Positions 34,635 to 43,615 of a DNA stretch of 64,000 bases are shown one piece after another. The notes below the pieces were generated by a model that did no database searches, was not told where the DNA came from, and saw nothing but the letters and a program-made list of their open reading frames with translations. Origin of the DNA: Streptomyces sp. LaPpAH-108 (GTDB lineage: Bacteria > Actinomycetota > Actinomycetes > Streptomycetales > Streptomycetaceae); NCBI RefSeq assembly GCF_000373625.1, contig NZ_KB891999.1:1-64000 (forward strand), read 5' to 3'. The translations under genes and the position numbers were made by a program. Numbering within the stretch: position 1 is the stretch's first letter; the number at the start of each line of letters is the position of its first letter.

Positions 34635-37526
34635 ATGGATGAGCGTTCTCTTGTGGACCTGATGCGGTCGATGGGGGTATCGGACGAGACCGTTGCTCGG
34701 GTGTCTCGGTTGTGGGGGAAGTCGGCAGCGCTCAATGGGGGGCGAACGCATCTGCTGCTGGGACATCTACTGGACACGGCGGCGGTCGCGGCCCTGATGT
34801 GGGATGGGTACCTGTCGCCGTCGTTGCGGCGGCGTCTGGACGAGATCAGCCGCGGCCGGGGGCGGGCGTGGTTCATGTGGGTGTGCGGGATTCATGACTG
34901 CGGTAAGGCGTGTCCCGCCTTCCAGGGGCTGGATGAGGCAGAGGCCGCTCCCGTGCGCGCCACCGGACTGACCTGGGGCAGGCTCCCGGCCGGGAAACCC
35001 AGGAAGTGGCGACATGACGTGGCTGGTGGCGCACTACTGCGGGCCCGGATGCGTCGGGAGTGGGCTGATGACGAGGCGGCCGGTTGGGTGTGGCCGTTGG
35101 TCGCGGGCCACCACGGTGCCTTCCCTTCTGCGAGCGGGCTGCGAGTGCCGTATCCGGATGCGCTGGGGCGCGGAGCAGGGTGGGCCGAGACTCAACAAGC
35201 CGTGGTTGATGTGTTCACACGGGCTGTCGGCTTTGACGCTTTTGCTGAAGTGAAACCTGCTGCAGCGCTACGGAAAGCAGAGCAGTTGGCGTTGTCGGGG
35301 CTGATCGTGATGGCGGACTGGATCGCCAGCGACAGCGCGTCCTTCCCTGGTCTGGCCGATGCTCGGGAGATCTCGCCCGCCGGCGCGATGCGCCGGGCTG
35401 AACTGGCATGGAGCAAGCTTGGGTTCACGCCCGGGTGGGGGCATCTGGTGATGCCGGACCGTGCGCTCGCACCGTTGGAGGACCGTTTGGGGGTCTCTCC
35501 ACGTGCGTCACAGTGGGAGCTGGTGGAGCGGGCTTGGTCGATGCCGGTTCCGGGGCTGTTGGTGGCTGAGGCCCCGATGGGTGAGGGCAAGACCAAGGCA
35601 GCGTTTGCCGCAGCAGAGATTCTGGCGGCTCGTTTCGGCTTGAATGGCGTGTTCGTGGCGATGCCGACGCAGGCAACGAGCGATCCGATGTATGGGCAAG
35701 TGCTGGAGTGGGTGCGCTCGTTCGATCCGGCTCTGGAGTCGCAGGTGGCGCTCCTGCATGGCAAACGGGGCTTCAACCGTCGGTGGGTGGAGATTTGGTG
35801 GGAGGGCCGACCGGATACGGCCGATCAGCCCGATGGCTCGGTGTGGGACGACTTCGGAGCCATCGACGAGGACGAGGACTTCGGCTGGCAGCCCGGCACC
35901 AAAGCGCAGGAGGACGCCGAGCGAGCGGGGCCGCCCGTGTGGTTCCTGGGCAACAAGCGCGGGCTGCTGACACCGTTCGCTGTGGGCACCGTCGATCACC
36001 TGCTGTACGCGGCGACGCGTACACGGCATGTGATGCTGCGGTTCGCGGGCCTGACGGGCAAGGTCGTGATCGTGGACGAGGTCCATGCGGCCGATGTCTA
36101 CATGCGGCAGTTCCTGCTGGAGGCGTTGCGGTGGCTGGGACAGGCGGGTGTGCCGGTGGTCCTGTTGTCGGCCACGCTGCCGCCGGCGCAGCGGCAGGCG
36201 TTCGTCGATGCCTACCTGTCAGGGGTGCTGGGAAAGGCTGATACCGAGGAGCCAGTGCCGACGCCGGCCGGTTATCCCTGCGTGACGTCGGCGTCCGCCG
36301 TGGACGGCCGCCCGGTCGTGGAAAGTTCCCGCACGCCGACTCCGGCCTGGCGCAACCCGGTGGACACGCAGATCGAATGGCTTGCCGACTCGGACAAGGA
36401 GGGCGCAGCCGTCGCGTCGGCGGCTCGTGAAGCGGTCCGGGACGGTGGTGTCGTCCTGGTGGTGGTCAATCAGGTGGACCGAGCCCAGGCCATCTACAGA
36501 GAGTTGGCCAAAACGCAGTTCGACGGGCAGCTTCACTTGCTGCACGGACGTCTGAGTACCGGTCACCGCGCAGAGCGGACGGAGCGGTGTCTGCGGCTGA
36601 TGGGGCCGCAGGCCGGTGACGATCGGCCGGAGCGGATGGTGGTAGTGGCCACGCAGCTTGCCGAGCAGTCCTTCGACGTCGATGCCGATCTGCTGATCAC
36701 GGATCTCGCCCCGGTGGACCTGCTGCTGCAGCGAATCGGCAGACTGCACCGGCACGTCGGCACCCGTCGGCCCGCCTCGCATTCGGCGCCGCGGGTCCTG
36801 GTGACCGGGGTGAGCCCTGGACCCGAGGGAGGGCGTCCTCGGTTCCTGCCGACGTCCGAAACGATCTACGGTCGTTGGTCGTTGCTGCGGGCGGCTGCTC
36901 TGGTGGCAGAGGCTGCGGGGCCGCTCGATCCCGAAGCCGGGGATGGGCACCGAGGCTCAGGAGTGTGGTCCATCCCGGCGGTTGTGCCGGACCTGGTGGC
37001 ACGGGCGTACGGGGAGGCTCCGGTCTGCCCGGAGGGCTGGGACGAGGAAGCCGCGTTCCGCACCTGGCAGGCGAAGGAAGAGCAACGCCGCGAGCGGGCC
37101 CGGGAGTTTGTGCTGACGCGGCCCCGCGAGTGGGGGACGACGACCCTGGAGGGTCTGCACTACGCGGGTAGCCGCATGAAGTCCGAGGAGGACCTCAATG
37201 CCGTTGTCCGTGACGGCGACAGCGGCGTCGAGGTCGTGCTGGTATGCCGTGGGCCGGCGGGCTTCACGGCGCTGGACGGCACCCGGCTCGGCATGCACGG
37301 CGAGGTCGTGGTCGATGACGTGGTCGAGCGGCTGCTGGCCGGATCTGTCCGGCTTCCGGCCGCGCTTTCGAATGACGGCCGAGCCCTGAAGCCGCTGTCC
37401 GGTTGGGCAGCGCACCCCTGGCTGCGCTACGCGCGCGCACTGGTCCTGGAGGAGGGATACGCACAACTGGGCAAGTCCCGGCTCTCCTACCACCAGGAGC
37501 TGGGACTTGAAGAGGAGCGGGGATGA
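34635..37526 (+). CDS. cas3: CRISPR-associated helicase-nuclease Cas3
   Basis: 963 residues. The N-terminal HD nuclease (about 15-215) shows HLLLGHLLDTA, the metal-binding pair in CGIHDCGKACPAF and AGHHGAFPS. The helicase part has Walker A APMGEGKTKAAFA, the DEVH box VIVDEVHAADVY, SATLPPAQR, and motif VI LLLQRIGRLHRH. Cas3 is recruited by Cascade and degrades target DNA 3' to 5'. ATG 34635 (MDERSLVDLM) is preferred over the in-frame 34509 start; GTG 34632 is equally possible. It transcribes away from array 1 and is separated from cse1 by 318 bp. Confidence 0.95.
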   Translation: MDERSLVDLMRSMGVSDETVARVSRLWGKSAALNGGRTHLLLGHLLDTAAVAALMWDGYLSPSLRRRLDEISRGRGRAWFMWVCGIHDCGKACPAFQGLDEAEAAPVRATGLTWGRLPAGKPRKWRHDVAGGALLRARMRREWADDEAAGWVWPLVAGHHGAFPSASGLRVPYPDALGRGAGWAETQQAVVDVFTRAVGFDAFAEVKPAAALRKAEQLALSGLIVMADWIASDSASFPGLADAREISPAGAMRRAELAWSKLGFTPGWGHLVMPDRALAPLEDRLGVSPRASQWELVERAWSMPVPGLLVAEAPMGEGKTKAAFAAAEILAARFGLNGVFVAMPTQATSDPMYGQVLEWVRSFDPALESQVALLHGKRGFNRRWVEIWWEGRPDTADQPDGSVWDDFGAIDEDEDFGWQPGTKAQEDAERAGPPVWFLGNKRGLLTPFAVGTVDHLLYAATRTRHVMLRFAGLTGKVVIVDEVHAADVYMRQFLLEALRWLGQAGVPVVLLSATLPPAQRQAFVDAYLSGVLGKADTEEPVPTPAGYPCVTSASAVDGRPVVESSRTPTPAWRNPVDTQIEWLADSDKEGAAVASAAREAVRDGGVVLVVVNQVDRAQAIYRELAKTQFDGQLHLLHGRLSTGHRAERTERCLRLMGPQAGDDRPERMVVVATQLAEQSFDVDADLLITDLAPVDLLLQRIGRLHRHVGTRRPASHSAPRVLVTGVSPGPEGGRPRFLPTSETIYGRWSLLRAAALVAEAAGPLDPEAGDGHRGSGVWSIPAVVPDLVARAYGEAPVCPEGWDEEAAFRTWQAKEEQRRERAREFVLTRPREWGTTTLEGLHYAGSRMKSEEDLNAVVRDGDSGVEVVLVCRGPAGFTALDGTRLGMHGEVVVDDVVERLLAGSVRLPAALSNDGRALKPLSGWAAHPWLRYARALVLEEGYAQLGKSRLSYHQELGLEEERG

Positions 37527-37548
37527 CGAGAACGCCGACTGGACCTTG

Positions 37549-37576
37549 ATCCCACCCCCGCGGCCGCAGGGACAAC
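37549..37576 (-). repeat. Solitary degenerate CRISPR repeat between cas3 and cse1
   Basis: Read on the minus strand this is GTTGTCCCTGCG, loop GC, CGCGGGGGT, then five unlike bases. Compared with the array repeat, the first 23 positions differ only at two stem-side bases and the loop; a C-to-T change keeps pairing as G-U, so the hairpin survives. No partner repeat lies 61 bases on either side. The gap 37527-37844 (318 bases) also holds the cse1 promoter and a less GC-rich patch at 37665-37730, and no gene. Confidence 0.6.
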
Positions 37577-37844
37577 GTCAAGCACCGAACAGGAACACCC
37601 CAACCTGAGTCGGGACCAGGTACAGCACAAGGCGCGAGGATATGCGCTGCGAGCTCTACTGCGCAGACCTTTCAAGAGATTTCCACAGATTATCCAGATC
37701 CGCTTGTAAGCAACGAACGTTCCATGCAGGCTTGGTCGAACCAAGAAGTGACGCCCAACCAGGCTTCACGGAGGGCGAGTTGCGTGCGTCCACTTGCGAT
37801 CTCTGGGGAGAGACCGGACGGCACGCCAAGGGGAGGGGAAGAAC

Positions 37845-39524
37845 GTGGAGCGTCATGAGGATGACCTGGTCCGACTAAGTTGGCTTTCCGCCGTCGGGCT
37901 GGAGGGCGAGCGCCTCGGCGTGGGCATTCTGGATGCCCTGACCGGCTCGCACACGATCCGACGATTCGATCTGCCGGTGCCGACGATGCTCCCCGCCGTG
38001 CTGCGGCAACTCCTGCTGCCCGTCATGTGGGATGCGCTGGGGCTGCCGAGGTCGCGCACCCAGTGGGCCGAGCGGATGGCACGAGGAGCCTTCAGCGACG
38101 CGGAGAAGGAAAAGATCTCCGACTATCTCGAGTCGCGTTACGCGGACCGGTTCCGGATCTTCTCGGAACGGCCGTTCGCCCAGGTCGCGGGACTGACCGC
38201 GCTCAACGGGCGGACGAAGACATCGGCCCTGCTCGTGCCATCGACGGCGTCGGGGAACAACGTGCCGCTGTTCAGCGCACTGAGCGAGGCCGACCACCTT
38301 GATCTCTCCCCCGCCCACGCCGTGCTGTGGCTGCTGCACGCACACTGCTGGGACACAGCGGCGATCAAGACGGGCGCCGTGGGTGACGAGCAGGCGAAGA
38401 GTGGAAAGACAACCGGCAACCCGACCGGCCCTCTGGGGCAGTTCGGGGTGATCGCCCCAACCGGCAGCACCCTGTACGAGACGCTGCTGCTGAACACACC
38501 GTACTGGCCCGACGGTCTGCCCGACAACGACCGGCCGCAATGGGCCTGGGACGAGCGTCCGGCCTCGTCGGGGGCGAAGTCACCGGCGACGCCCTCGTGG
38601 TCGGTACGTCCCGCCGCGGGGCTGCTCGACCTGTGCACGTTCCAGTCACGCCGTATCCGGCTCGTCCCGACCCGCACGGAGCAGGGCGTGAGAGTGCGGC
38701 AGGTCGTCGTCTGCGCCGGTGACCGGCTCACGACGTGGTCGGAGTACGAACTGCACACCGCCTGGAATCACACCGCCAAACCCAAGGCAGGACAGCCCGC
38801 ACGCCGGCCCCGCCGCCATACCTCGGGACGTGCGGCGTGGCAGGGTCTGGGGGCCCTGCTGTCCCTGTCGGTCCCGGCGGAGGGCGACGGCCCATACACC
38901 TCCGCGCTGCTGCGCCAGATCAGCGATCTGCAAGCCGACGAGTGTCTACCGCCGGGTTTTCCCCTCGGGGTGGAGACCTGCGGCCTCGAGTACGGCAACC
39001 AGTCCGCCGTGGTGGAGAACGCCATCGCCGACAGTTTGCCGCTTCCCGTCGCCTCCCTCCTCGCCGACGACGACTGGCTGCGCCGGGCTGTTCTGGAGTG
39101 CGTCGATCAGGCAGACCGTGTGGCGAAGGCGCTGGACTCCCTGCTCAGCGATCTACGACGCGCCGCCGGCGGGGCGCCCCTGCCCCGGGACAAGGGCGAA
39201 AGGCCCTCGGCCCGGCTCCTGCATACCGTCGACGACCGGATGCGGCGTCTGCTGGCCGGGCTGCGGACCATCGGTGACGACTACGACATGCTGGAGCAGG
39301 CCCAGCAAGCCTGGGAGATCACGCTGCACCGCGCCGCCCGCCAGGAGGCGGACGCATTGATGGCCGCCGTTCCGCCGCGGGCTGTCATCGGACGCACCGA
39401 GAAGATCAACGGCAAGGAGGTTGTGTTCCGCAGCGGCAAGGCGGCCGGTGCCTTCTACGCCAGGCTCAACGAGATCCTCCCCCGCGTCAGCGAAACGGCA
39501 GCCCTGGGGGGAGAAACCGCATGA
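37845..39524 (+). CDS. cse1: Cascade large subunit Cse1 (CasA, Cas8e)
   Basis: 559 residues. It is the large Cascade subunit that recognises the PAM and recruits Cas3. Family features include the N-terminal WLSAVGLEGERLGVGILDAL, FSERPFAQVAGLTAL, the LSPAHAVLWLLHAHCWDTAA segment, and the C-terminal four-helix bundle (about 400-540). GTG 37845 is chosen because GGGGAGGGGAAG lies immediately upstream. Its stop overlaps the cse2 start (ATGA), so translation is coupled. Confidence 0.93.
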   Translation: MERHEDDLVRLSWLSAVGLEGERLGVGILDALTGSHTIRRFDLPVPTMLPAVLRQLLLPVMWDALGLPRSRTQWAERMARGAFSDAEKEKISDYLESRYADRFRIFSERPFAQVAGLTALNGRTKTSALLVPSTASGNNVPLFSALSEADHLDLSPAHAVLWLLHAHCWDTAAIKTGAVGDEQAKSGKTTGNPTGPLGQFGVIAPTGSTLYETLLLNTPYWPDGLPDNDRPQWAWDERPASSGAKSPATPSWSVRPAAGLLDLCTFQSRRIRLVPTRTEQGVRVRQVVVCAGDRLTTWSEYELHTAWNHTAKPKAGQPARRPRRHTSGRAAWQGLGALLSLSVPAEGDGPYTSALLRQISDLQADECLPPGFPLGVETCGLEYGNQSAVVENAIADSLPLPVASLLADDDWLRRAVLECVDQADRVAKALDSLLSDLRRAAGGAPLPRDKGERPSARLLHTVDDRMRRLLAGLRTIGDDYDMLEQAQQAWEITLHRAARQEADALMAAVPPRAVIGRTEKINGKEVVFRSGKAAGAFYARLNEILPRVSETAALGGETA

Positions 39525-40717
39525 CTCAAACATCCCTCGGACCCGGCACCCACCGCCGCCCCTACTACTGGGAGGAAGCCACCGCAGAGTGGCACGAACC
39601 CCGCAAAGCGTCGCAAGGCACAGGGGTACCGGCCCCGGCGCGGCACCTGCGCGCGCTGCGCGAGGGCCTGGGAGCCGAACCGGGCACTGTGGCGGGGATG
39701 CGTTACCTGCACCGAGTGGAACTCACCGACGCGGCGCGCGGCAGCGATCGTCTGCCCCGCTCCTACCAGGCCGAACATGCGGCGCTCACGCTCTTCGGTC
39801 TCCACCAGCAAGGTGCGCCCCAACCCGTCCACCACCCCGGACTGGGACTGGGAACAGCCTGCCGGGCCCTGCGCGCACACCAGGGCACCCAGACGTCGGC
39901 GCCTACTCAACACCGAGCAGAGCGGCAGGCGGACGGGCCGGAAACACGCCGGCTCACGGCCGCCGCGACGGCCGTGGACCTCGACGAACTGGTGCACCAT
40001 GTCCGCGCCTTGGTCCCGCTGCTGCGCCAGGCCGGAATCGGCCTGGACTACACGCGGCTTCACCGTGACCTGTGCGACTGGCTCACCCCTCGCCACGGGC
40101 GGGTCCTGCGCGCCTGGGGTCTGCAGTTCACCGACCCGGCGGACGCCAACGGGCAGAGCATCCCTGGTGCGAAGAAAGTCCAGCCCGGCTACTGGGACGG
40201 CTTCGACCCGGCTGGCGCGGACGCGGGAGCCGATCTGGCTGTCCTGCGCTCCGGGCTGGGCGAGGAAGCCGGGACCGTTCCGGCCATGTGGGGCTTCTAC
40301 CGCACCACGATGGGCAGCGACCTACGGGTCCGCGGCGCCCTCACCCGGGACCTGATCGCCGAACACGCCGCGCTCTCGCTGTTCGGCCTCCACCAGCAGG
40401 GCCGCCGACAGTCCGTGCACACGCCCGGGATCAACCCCGGCACCGCCTGCCGACTCCTCCTCGCACAGGGCGACGGCGTCAGCCAGGCAGCGCTGGAGGA
40501 GCGGCTCGGCATTCTGCTCACCTCCGCGGACGCGGGTGAACTCGCGCACCATCTGCGCAGCCTGGTGCACCTTCTGCGCAAGGCCGGAATCGGTCTCGAC
40601 TACGACCTGCTGCGCCGTGCCCTGCGCAACTGGGACGACCCGCAACGGCCCGATGCACAGCCTGGGCTGCGCAGCACTTGGGATCGCGACTTCCACCGCA
40701 AAGACCCCACCGCCTGA
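39521..40717 (+). CDS. cse2: Tandem-fused Cascade small subunit Cse2-Cse2 (CasB, Cas11)
   Basis: 398 residues, about twice the usual 160-230. Two homologous halves are visible: residues 15-203 and 222-391. Each has a Y-W start, a G-x-E-x-G-T-V-x-x-M segment, EHAALTLFGLHQQG (half 1) or EHAALSLFGLHQQG (half 2), a G-T-A-C-R segment, and a near-identical end, LLRQAGIGLDY versus LLRKAGIGLDY. Cascade normally contains two Cse2 molecules, so this is probably a covalent dimer. Half 1 has a longer, less conserved insertion (about 118-148). It overlaps cse1 by four bases and is 135 bp from cas7. Confidence 0.9.
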   Translation: MTQTSLGPGTHRRPYYWEEATAEWHEPRKASQGTGVPAPARHLRALREGLGAEPGTVAGMRYLHRVELTDAARGSDRLPRSYQAEHAALTLFGLHQQGAPQPVHHPGLGLGTACRALRAHQGTQTSAPTQHRAERQADGPETRRLTAAATAVDLDELVHHVRALVPLLRQAGIGLDYTRLHRDLCDWLTPRHGRVLRAWGLQFTDPADANGQSIPGAKKVQPGYWDGFDPAGADAGADLAVLRSGLGEEAGTVPAMWGFYRTTMGSDLRVRGALTRDLIAEHAALSLFGLHQQGRRQSVHTPGINPGTACRLLLAQGDGVSQAALEERLGILLTSADAGELAHHLRSLVHLLRKAGIGLDYDLLRRALRNWDDPQRPDAQPGLRSTWDRDFHRKDPTA

Positions 40718-40852
40718 CACCGGCACCGCACATCCATTCACGCCACCCGGCACAGCCCCCGCCACGGCACCGGCGTCCCCGACATCCGGTGCGCAGGCGC
40801 GTGGCCGGCCGTCCGCTTCCCCTGTGGCGCTCATCTTCGAAGGAGCCGCACC

Positions 40853-42037
40853 ATGACCGAGCCCACCCTGTTCGTCGAGGTCCACATCCTGCAGAGCCTC
40901 CCGCCGTCGAACATCAACCGCGACGACTCCGGCACGCCCAAGCAGGCCGTCTACGGCGGGGCCCGGCGCGCCCGGGTGTCGTCACAGGCGTGGAAGCGCG
41001 CCACCCGGATCGAGTTCGCCAAGGGCGAGGCGCCCGCCGACCGAGCCACCCGCACCAAGCGGATCGCCGCCCTGCTCTCCCAGCGCCTGGCCGCACCGGC
41101 CGCCGACGGCGGTGCCGGGCTCGAGACGGCACAGGCGGACCGGCTGGCCGGCGCCCTGCTGGAACCCCTGGGCATCAAGAAGTCCTCCAAGAAGGAAGAA
41201 CAGTCCGCCTACCTGCTGTTCTTCGGCAAGCGACAGCTCGACTCCCTCATCGCCCTCCTCGGCGACCGGGCCGCAGAACTCGCCGCCCTCGCCGACAAGG
41301 AGCTCGAGGCCGAGATCAAGCAGCTCGACGTCGTCTCCGCCCTGTCCACCGGGCACCCTGCGGAGGTCGCCCTGTTCGGCCGCATGGTCGCCGACCTGAA
41401 GGAACTCAACGTCGACGCCGCCGTCCAGGTCGCCCACGCCCTGTCCACTCACGCCGTCAGGACCGAATTCGACTACTACACAGCCGTCGACGACGAGAAC
41501 ACCGACGACACCGGCGCCGGGATGATCGGCACCGTGGAGTTCAACTCCTCCACTCTCTACCGTTACGCCGTCCTGGGCGTGCACCAGCTGCGCGACAATC
41601 TCACCTCCGCCGACGCCGCCCGTCAGGCTGCCGTCCGGTTCGTCGACGCCTTCACCCGGTCCATGCCCACCGGCCACCAGAACTCCTTCGCCCACCGCAC
41701 CCTGCCCCAGCTGGTCCTGATCACCGTCCGCACCGACCAGCCGGTCAACCTCGTCTCCGCCTTCGAAGAGCCCGTCACCGGCCAGCAGGGCCTGGCCGGC
41801 GACTCCGCCGTGGCCTTGGCCGAGGAACTGCGGTCCGTCGCCGCCACCTGGGGCAACGCCCCCACGCAGAGGCTCGCCACCTACGCCCTGAACCCGGACA
41901 AGCTCGAGGCGAGCTTCGGCCCCTCCATGCCCTTCCCGGCCCTCCTCGACACGCTTGGCGAACTGGTCGGCACCTGGCTCGACCAGGGCACCGTCCCCAC
42001 CCAGCGCACCAACACCGTGGAAGCCGCGCAGCGATGA
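40853..42037 (+). CDS. cas7e: Cascade backbone subunit Cas7e (CasC, Cse4)
   Basis: 394 residues. The protein starts FVEVHILQSLPPSNINRDDS, then PKQAVYGGARRARVSSQAWKRATR, the standard Cse4 N-terminus. Later regions include YYTAVDDENTDDTGAGMIG, FNSSTLYRYAVLGVHQLRDNL and GHQNSFAHRTLPQLVLITVR. Six copies normally polymerise along the crRNA. ATG 40853 follows GGAG. Its stop overlaps cas5 (ATGA). Confidence 0.96.
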   Translation: MTEPTLFVEVHILQSLPPSNINRDDSGTPKQAVYGGARRARVSSQAWKRATRIEFAKGEAPADRATRTKRIAALLSQRLAAPAADGGAGLETAQADRLAGALLEPLGIKKSSKKEEQSAYLLFFGKRQLDSLIALLGDRAAELAALADKELEAEIKQLDVVSALSTGHPAEVALFGRMVADLKELNVDAAVQVAHALSTHAVRTEFDYYTAVDDENTDDTGAGMIGTVEFNSSTLYRYAVLGVHQLRDNLTSADAARQAAVRFVDAFTRSMPTGHQNSFAHRTLPQLVLITVRTDQPVNLVSAFEEPVTGQQGLAGDSAVALAEELRSVAATWGNAPTQRLATYALNPDKLEASFGPSMPFPALLDTLGELVGTWLDQGTVPTQRTNTVEAAQR

Positions 42038-42813
42038 ACGACCGAGCCGTCCTCCTGCTGCGGCTGGCCGCTCCCCTGCAGTCCTGGGGTGGCGCCTCCC
42101 TCTACAACCGACGCGACACCCGCGCCCAGCCCACCAAGTCCGGCATTCTCGGTCTGCTTGCCGCGGCTCAAGGACGCCCGCGCGAAGCGGGCCTGACCGA
42201 TCTGCTCGGCCTGCGCCTGGGCGTCCGGGTCGACCAGCCCGGCACCCTGCTGCGCGACTACCACACCGCCAGTGACCACCGTGGCCTGCTCCTGCCCTCC
42301 GCCGAGGTCGATGCCAAGGGCGTGCAGAAGCGGAACAGTGCGAAGAAGTACACCGGGGTCACCCAACGCTCCTACCTGCAGGACGCGGTCTTCACCGCCG
42401 CCCTGGAGGGCCCCGCCTCCCTGCTCGAAGACCTCGAGACGGCCGTCAGGAACCCGGTCTTCCCGCTGTCCCTGGGCCGTCGCTCGTGTCCCCCGACCGG
42501 CCCGGTCAGCCTCGGCCTGGTCCCGGCCACCGACCTGCCCTCCGCACTGCAGGAAGTGCCCTGGCAGGCAGCCGCGCACCACCGCGCCCGCATCCGCACA
42601 CCGACCGTGACACTCGAAGCCACCGTCGAAGATCCCGCCGGCGACATCAGCATCTCCGACGTCCCCGACACCTACGACCTCAAAGCCGGCACCGTCTTCA
42701 GCGACCGCACCGTCCGCCACCTGTGGATCACACTGCCCACCGGTCACAAGCCCACCGGCACCGCGGACGCCGCCGACCCCGGCCACGACCCCTTCGCACT
42801 CCTGGGCTGGTGA
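42034..42813 (+). CDS. cas5e: Cascade subunit Cas5e (CasD)
   Basis: 259 residues. The start LLLRLAAPLQSWGGASLYNR, followed by TRAQPTKSGILGLLAAAQGR, is diagnostic; Cas5e caps the 5' handle of the crRNA. Other family stretches are RDYHTASDHRG, RSYLQDAVFTAALEG and FPLSLGRRSCPPTGPV. The start ATG 42034 overlaps the cas7 stop by four bases; a much longer open frame extending upstream in this phase is a shadow. Confidence 0.95.
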   Translation: MNDRAVLLLRLAAPLQSWGGASLYNRRDTRAQPTKSGILGLLAAAQGRPREAGLTDLLGLRLGVRVDQPGTLLRDYHTASDHRGLLLPSAEVDAKGVQKRNSAKKYTGVTQRSYLQDAVFTAALEGPASLLEDLETAVRNPVFPLSLGRRSCPPTGPVSLGLVPATDLPSALQEVPWQAAAHHRARIRTPTVTLEATVEDPAGDISISDVPDTYDLKAGTVFSDRTVRHLWITLPTGHKPTGTADAADPGHDPFALLGW

Positions 42814-42817
42814 CCCC

Positions 42818-43615
42818 ATGCCATACCTGTCGAAAATCGCGCTCAACCCACGCCGCCGCCACGCCGTCGCGCTGCTCGCCAACCCCCACCGCTTGCACGC
42901 GGCCGTCCTGAGCGGCCTAGCCGTACAGCCCGTCGCCGAACGCGTCCTGTGGCGGCTGGACACGAGCACCGCGCACCGCGCCGAAGTCCTCGTCCTCACC
43001 GACAGCCGACCCTCCTGGCACCACCTCGTGGAGGAGGCCGGCTGGCCCGACGCCGACGGCGGCCAGCCGCTCATCGCCGACTACACCCCCCTGCTCCAGC
43101 GCCTCGCACTCGGCAAGGAGTTCGCCTTCCGGCTCACCGCCAACCCGGTCCAGCACGTGCAGAACCCGGAGAAGCCCAGCACCGAGCAGACCGAACGCCT
43201 CAAGAAGGCGAGCGACCGCCCCGGCAAACGCCGCGGCATCCGCGTCGCTCACCGCACCGCCGCCCATCAACTCGCCTGGCTCCTCGCACGAACAGAACGC
43301 CACGGCTTCGCCATCCCCTCCACCACCACCGCACCAGGCATCAACCTCGGCACCACCCACGAAGACAGCTCCGACACGGCACCCCCGGCTGAGACACCGG
43401 CCGTCTCCATCACCGCCCGCGAGACCCTCCGCTTCCGCAAAACCCCCCACGGCGCCCAGGTCACCCTGTCCACCGCCACCTTCCAGGGGCGCCTTCGCGT
43501 CACCGACACCGGCGCCCTCCGCGCCGCCCTGCTCAACGGCATCGGCCCTGCCAAGGGATACGGCCAAGGACTCCTGACCCTCGCCCCACTCCCGGACGAG
43601 ACGCACCATGGCTGA
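42818..43615 (+). CDS. cas6e: crRNA-processing endonuclease Cas6e (CasE, Cse3)
   Basis: 265 residues. It cuts the repeat hairpin and stays bound to the crRNA. The candidate catalytic histidine is in NPHRLHAAV near residue 26-29, and the glycine-rich loop is GIGPAKGYGQGLLTLAP at the C-terminus. VLWRLDTSTAHRAEVLVLTD matches the first ferredoxin-like fold. The gene lies 4 bp after cas5 and overlaps cas1 by 8 bp. Confidence 0.95.
   Translation: MPYLSKIALNPRRRHAVALLANPHRLHAAVLSGLAVQPVAERVLWRLDTSTAHRAEVLVLTDSRPSWHHLVEEAGWPDADGGQPLIADYTPLLQRLALGKEFAFRLTANPVQHVQNPEKPSTEQTERLKKASDRPGKRRGIRVAHRTAAHQLAWLLARTERHGFAIPSTTTAPGINLGTTHEDSSDTAPPAETPAVSITARETLRFRKTPHGAQVTLSTATFQGRLRVTDTGALRAALLNGIGPAKGYGQGLLTLAPLPDETHHG

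Noticed and set aside
37675..37705. DnaA-box-like bases (TTTCCACAG, TTATCCAGA) before cse1
   Set aside because: Only partial matches, no cluster and no replication gene nearby; more likely a less GC-rich promoter patch.
40678..42033. Extension of the cas5 frame back through cas7
   Set aside because: It is out of frame with the well-supported cas7 gene; the ATGA overlap and family start fix cas5 at 42034.
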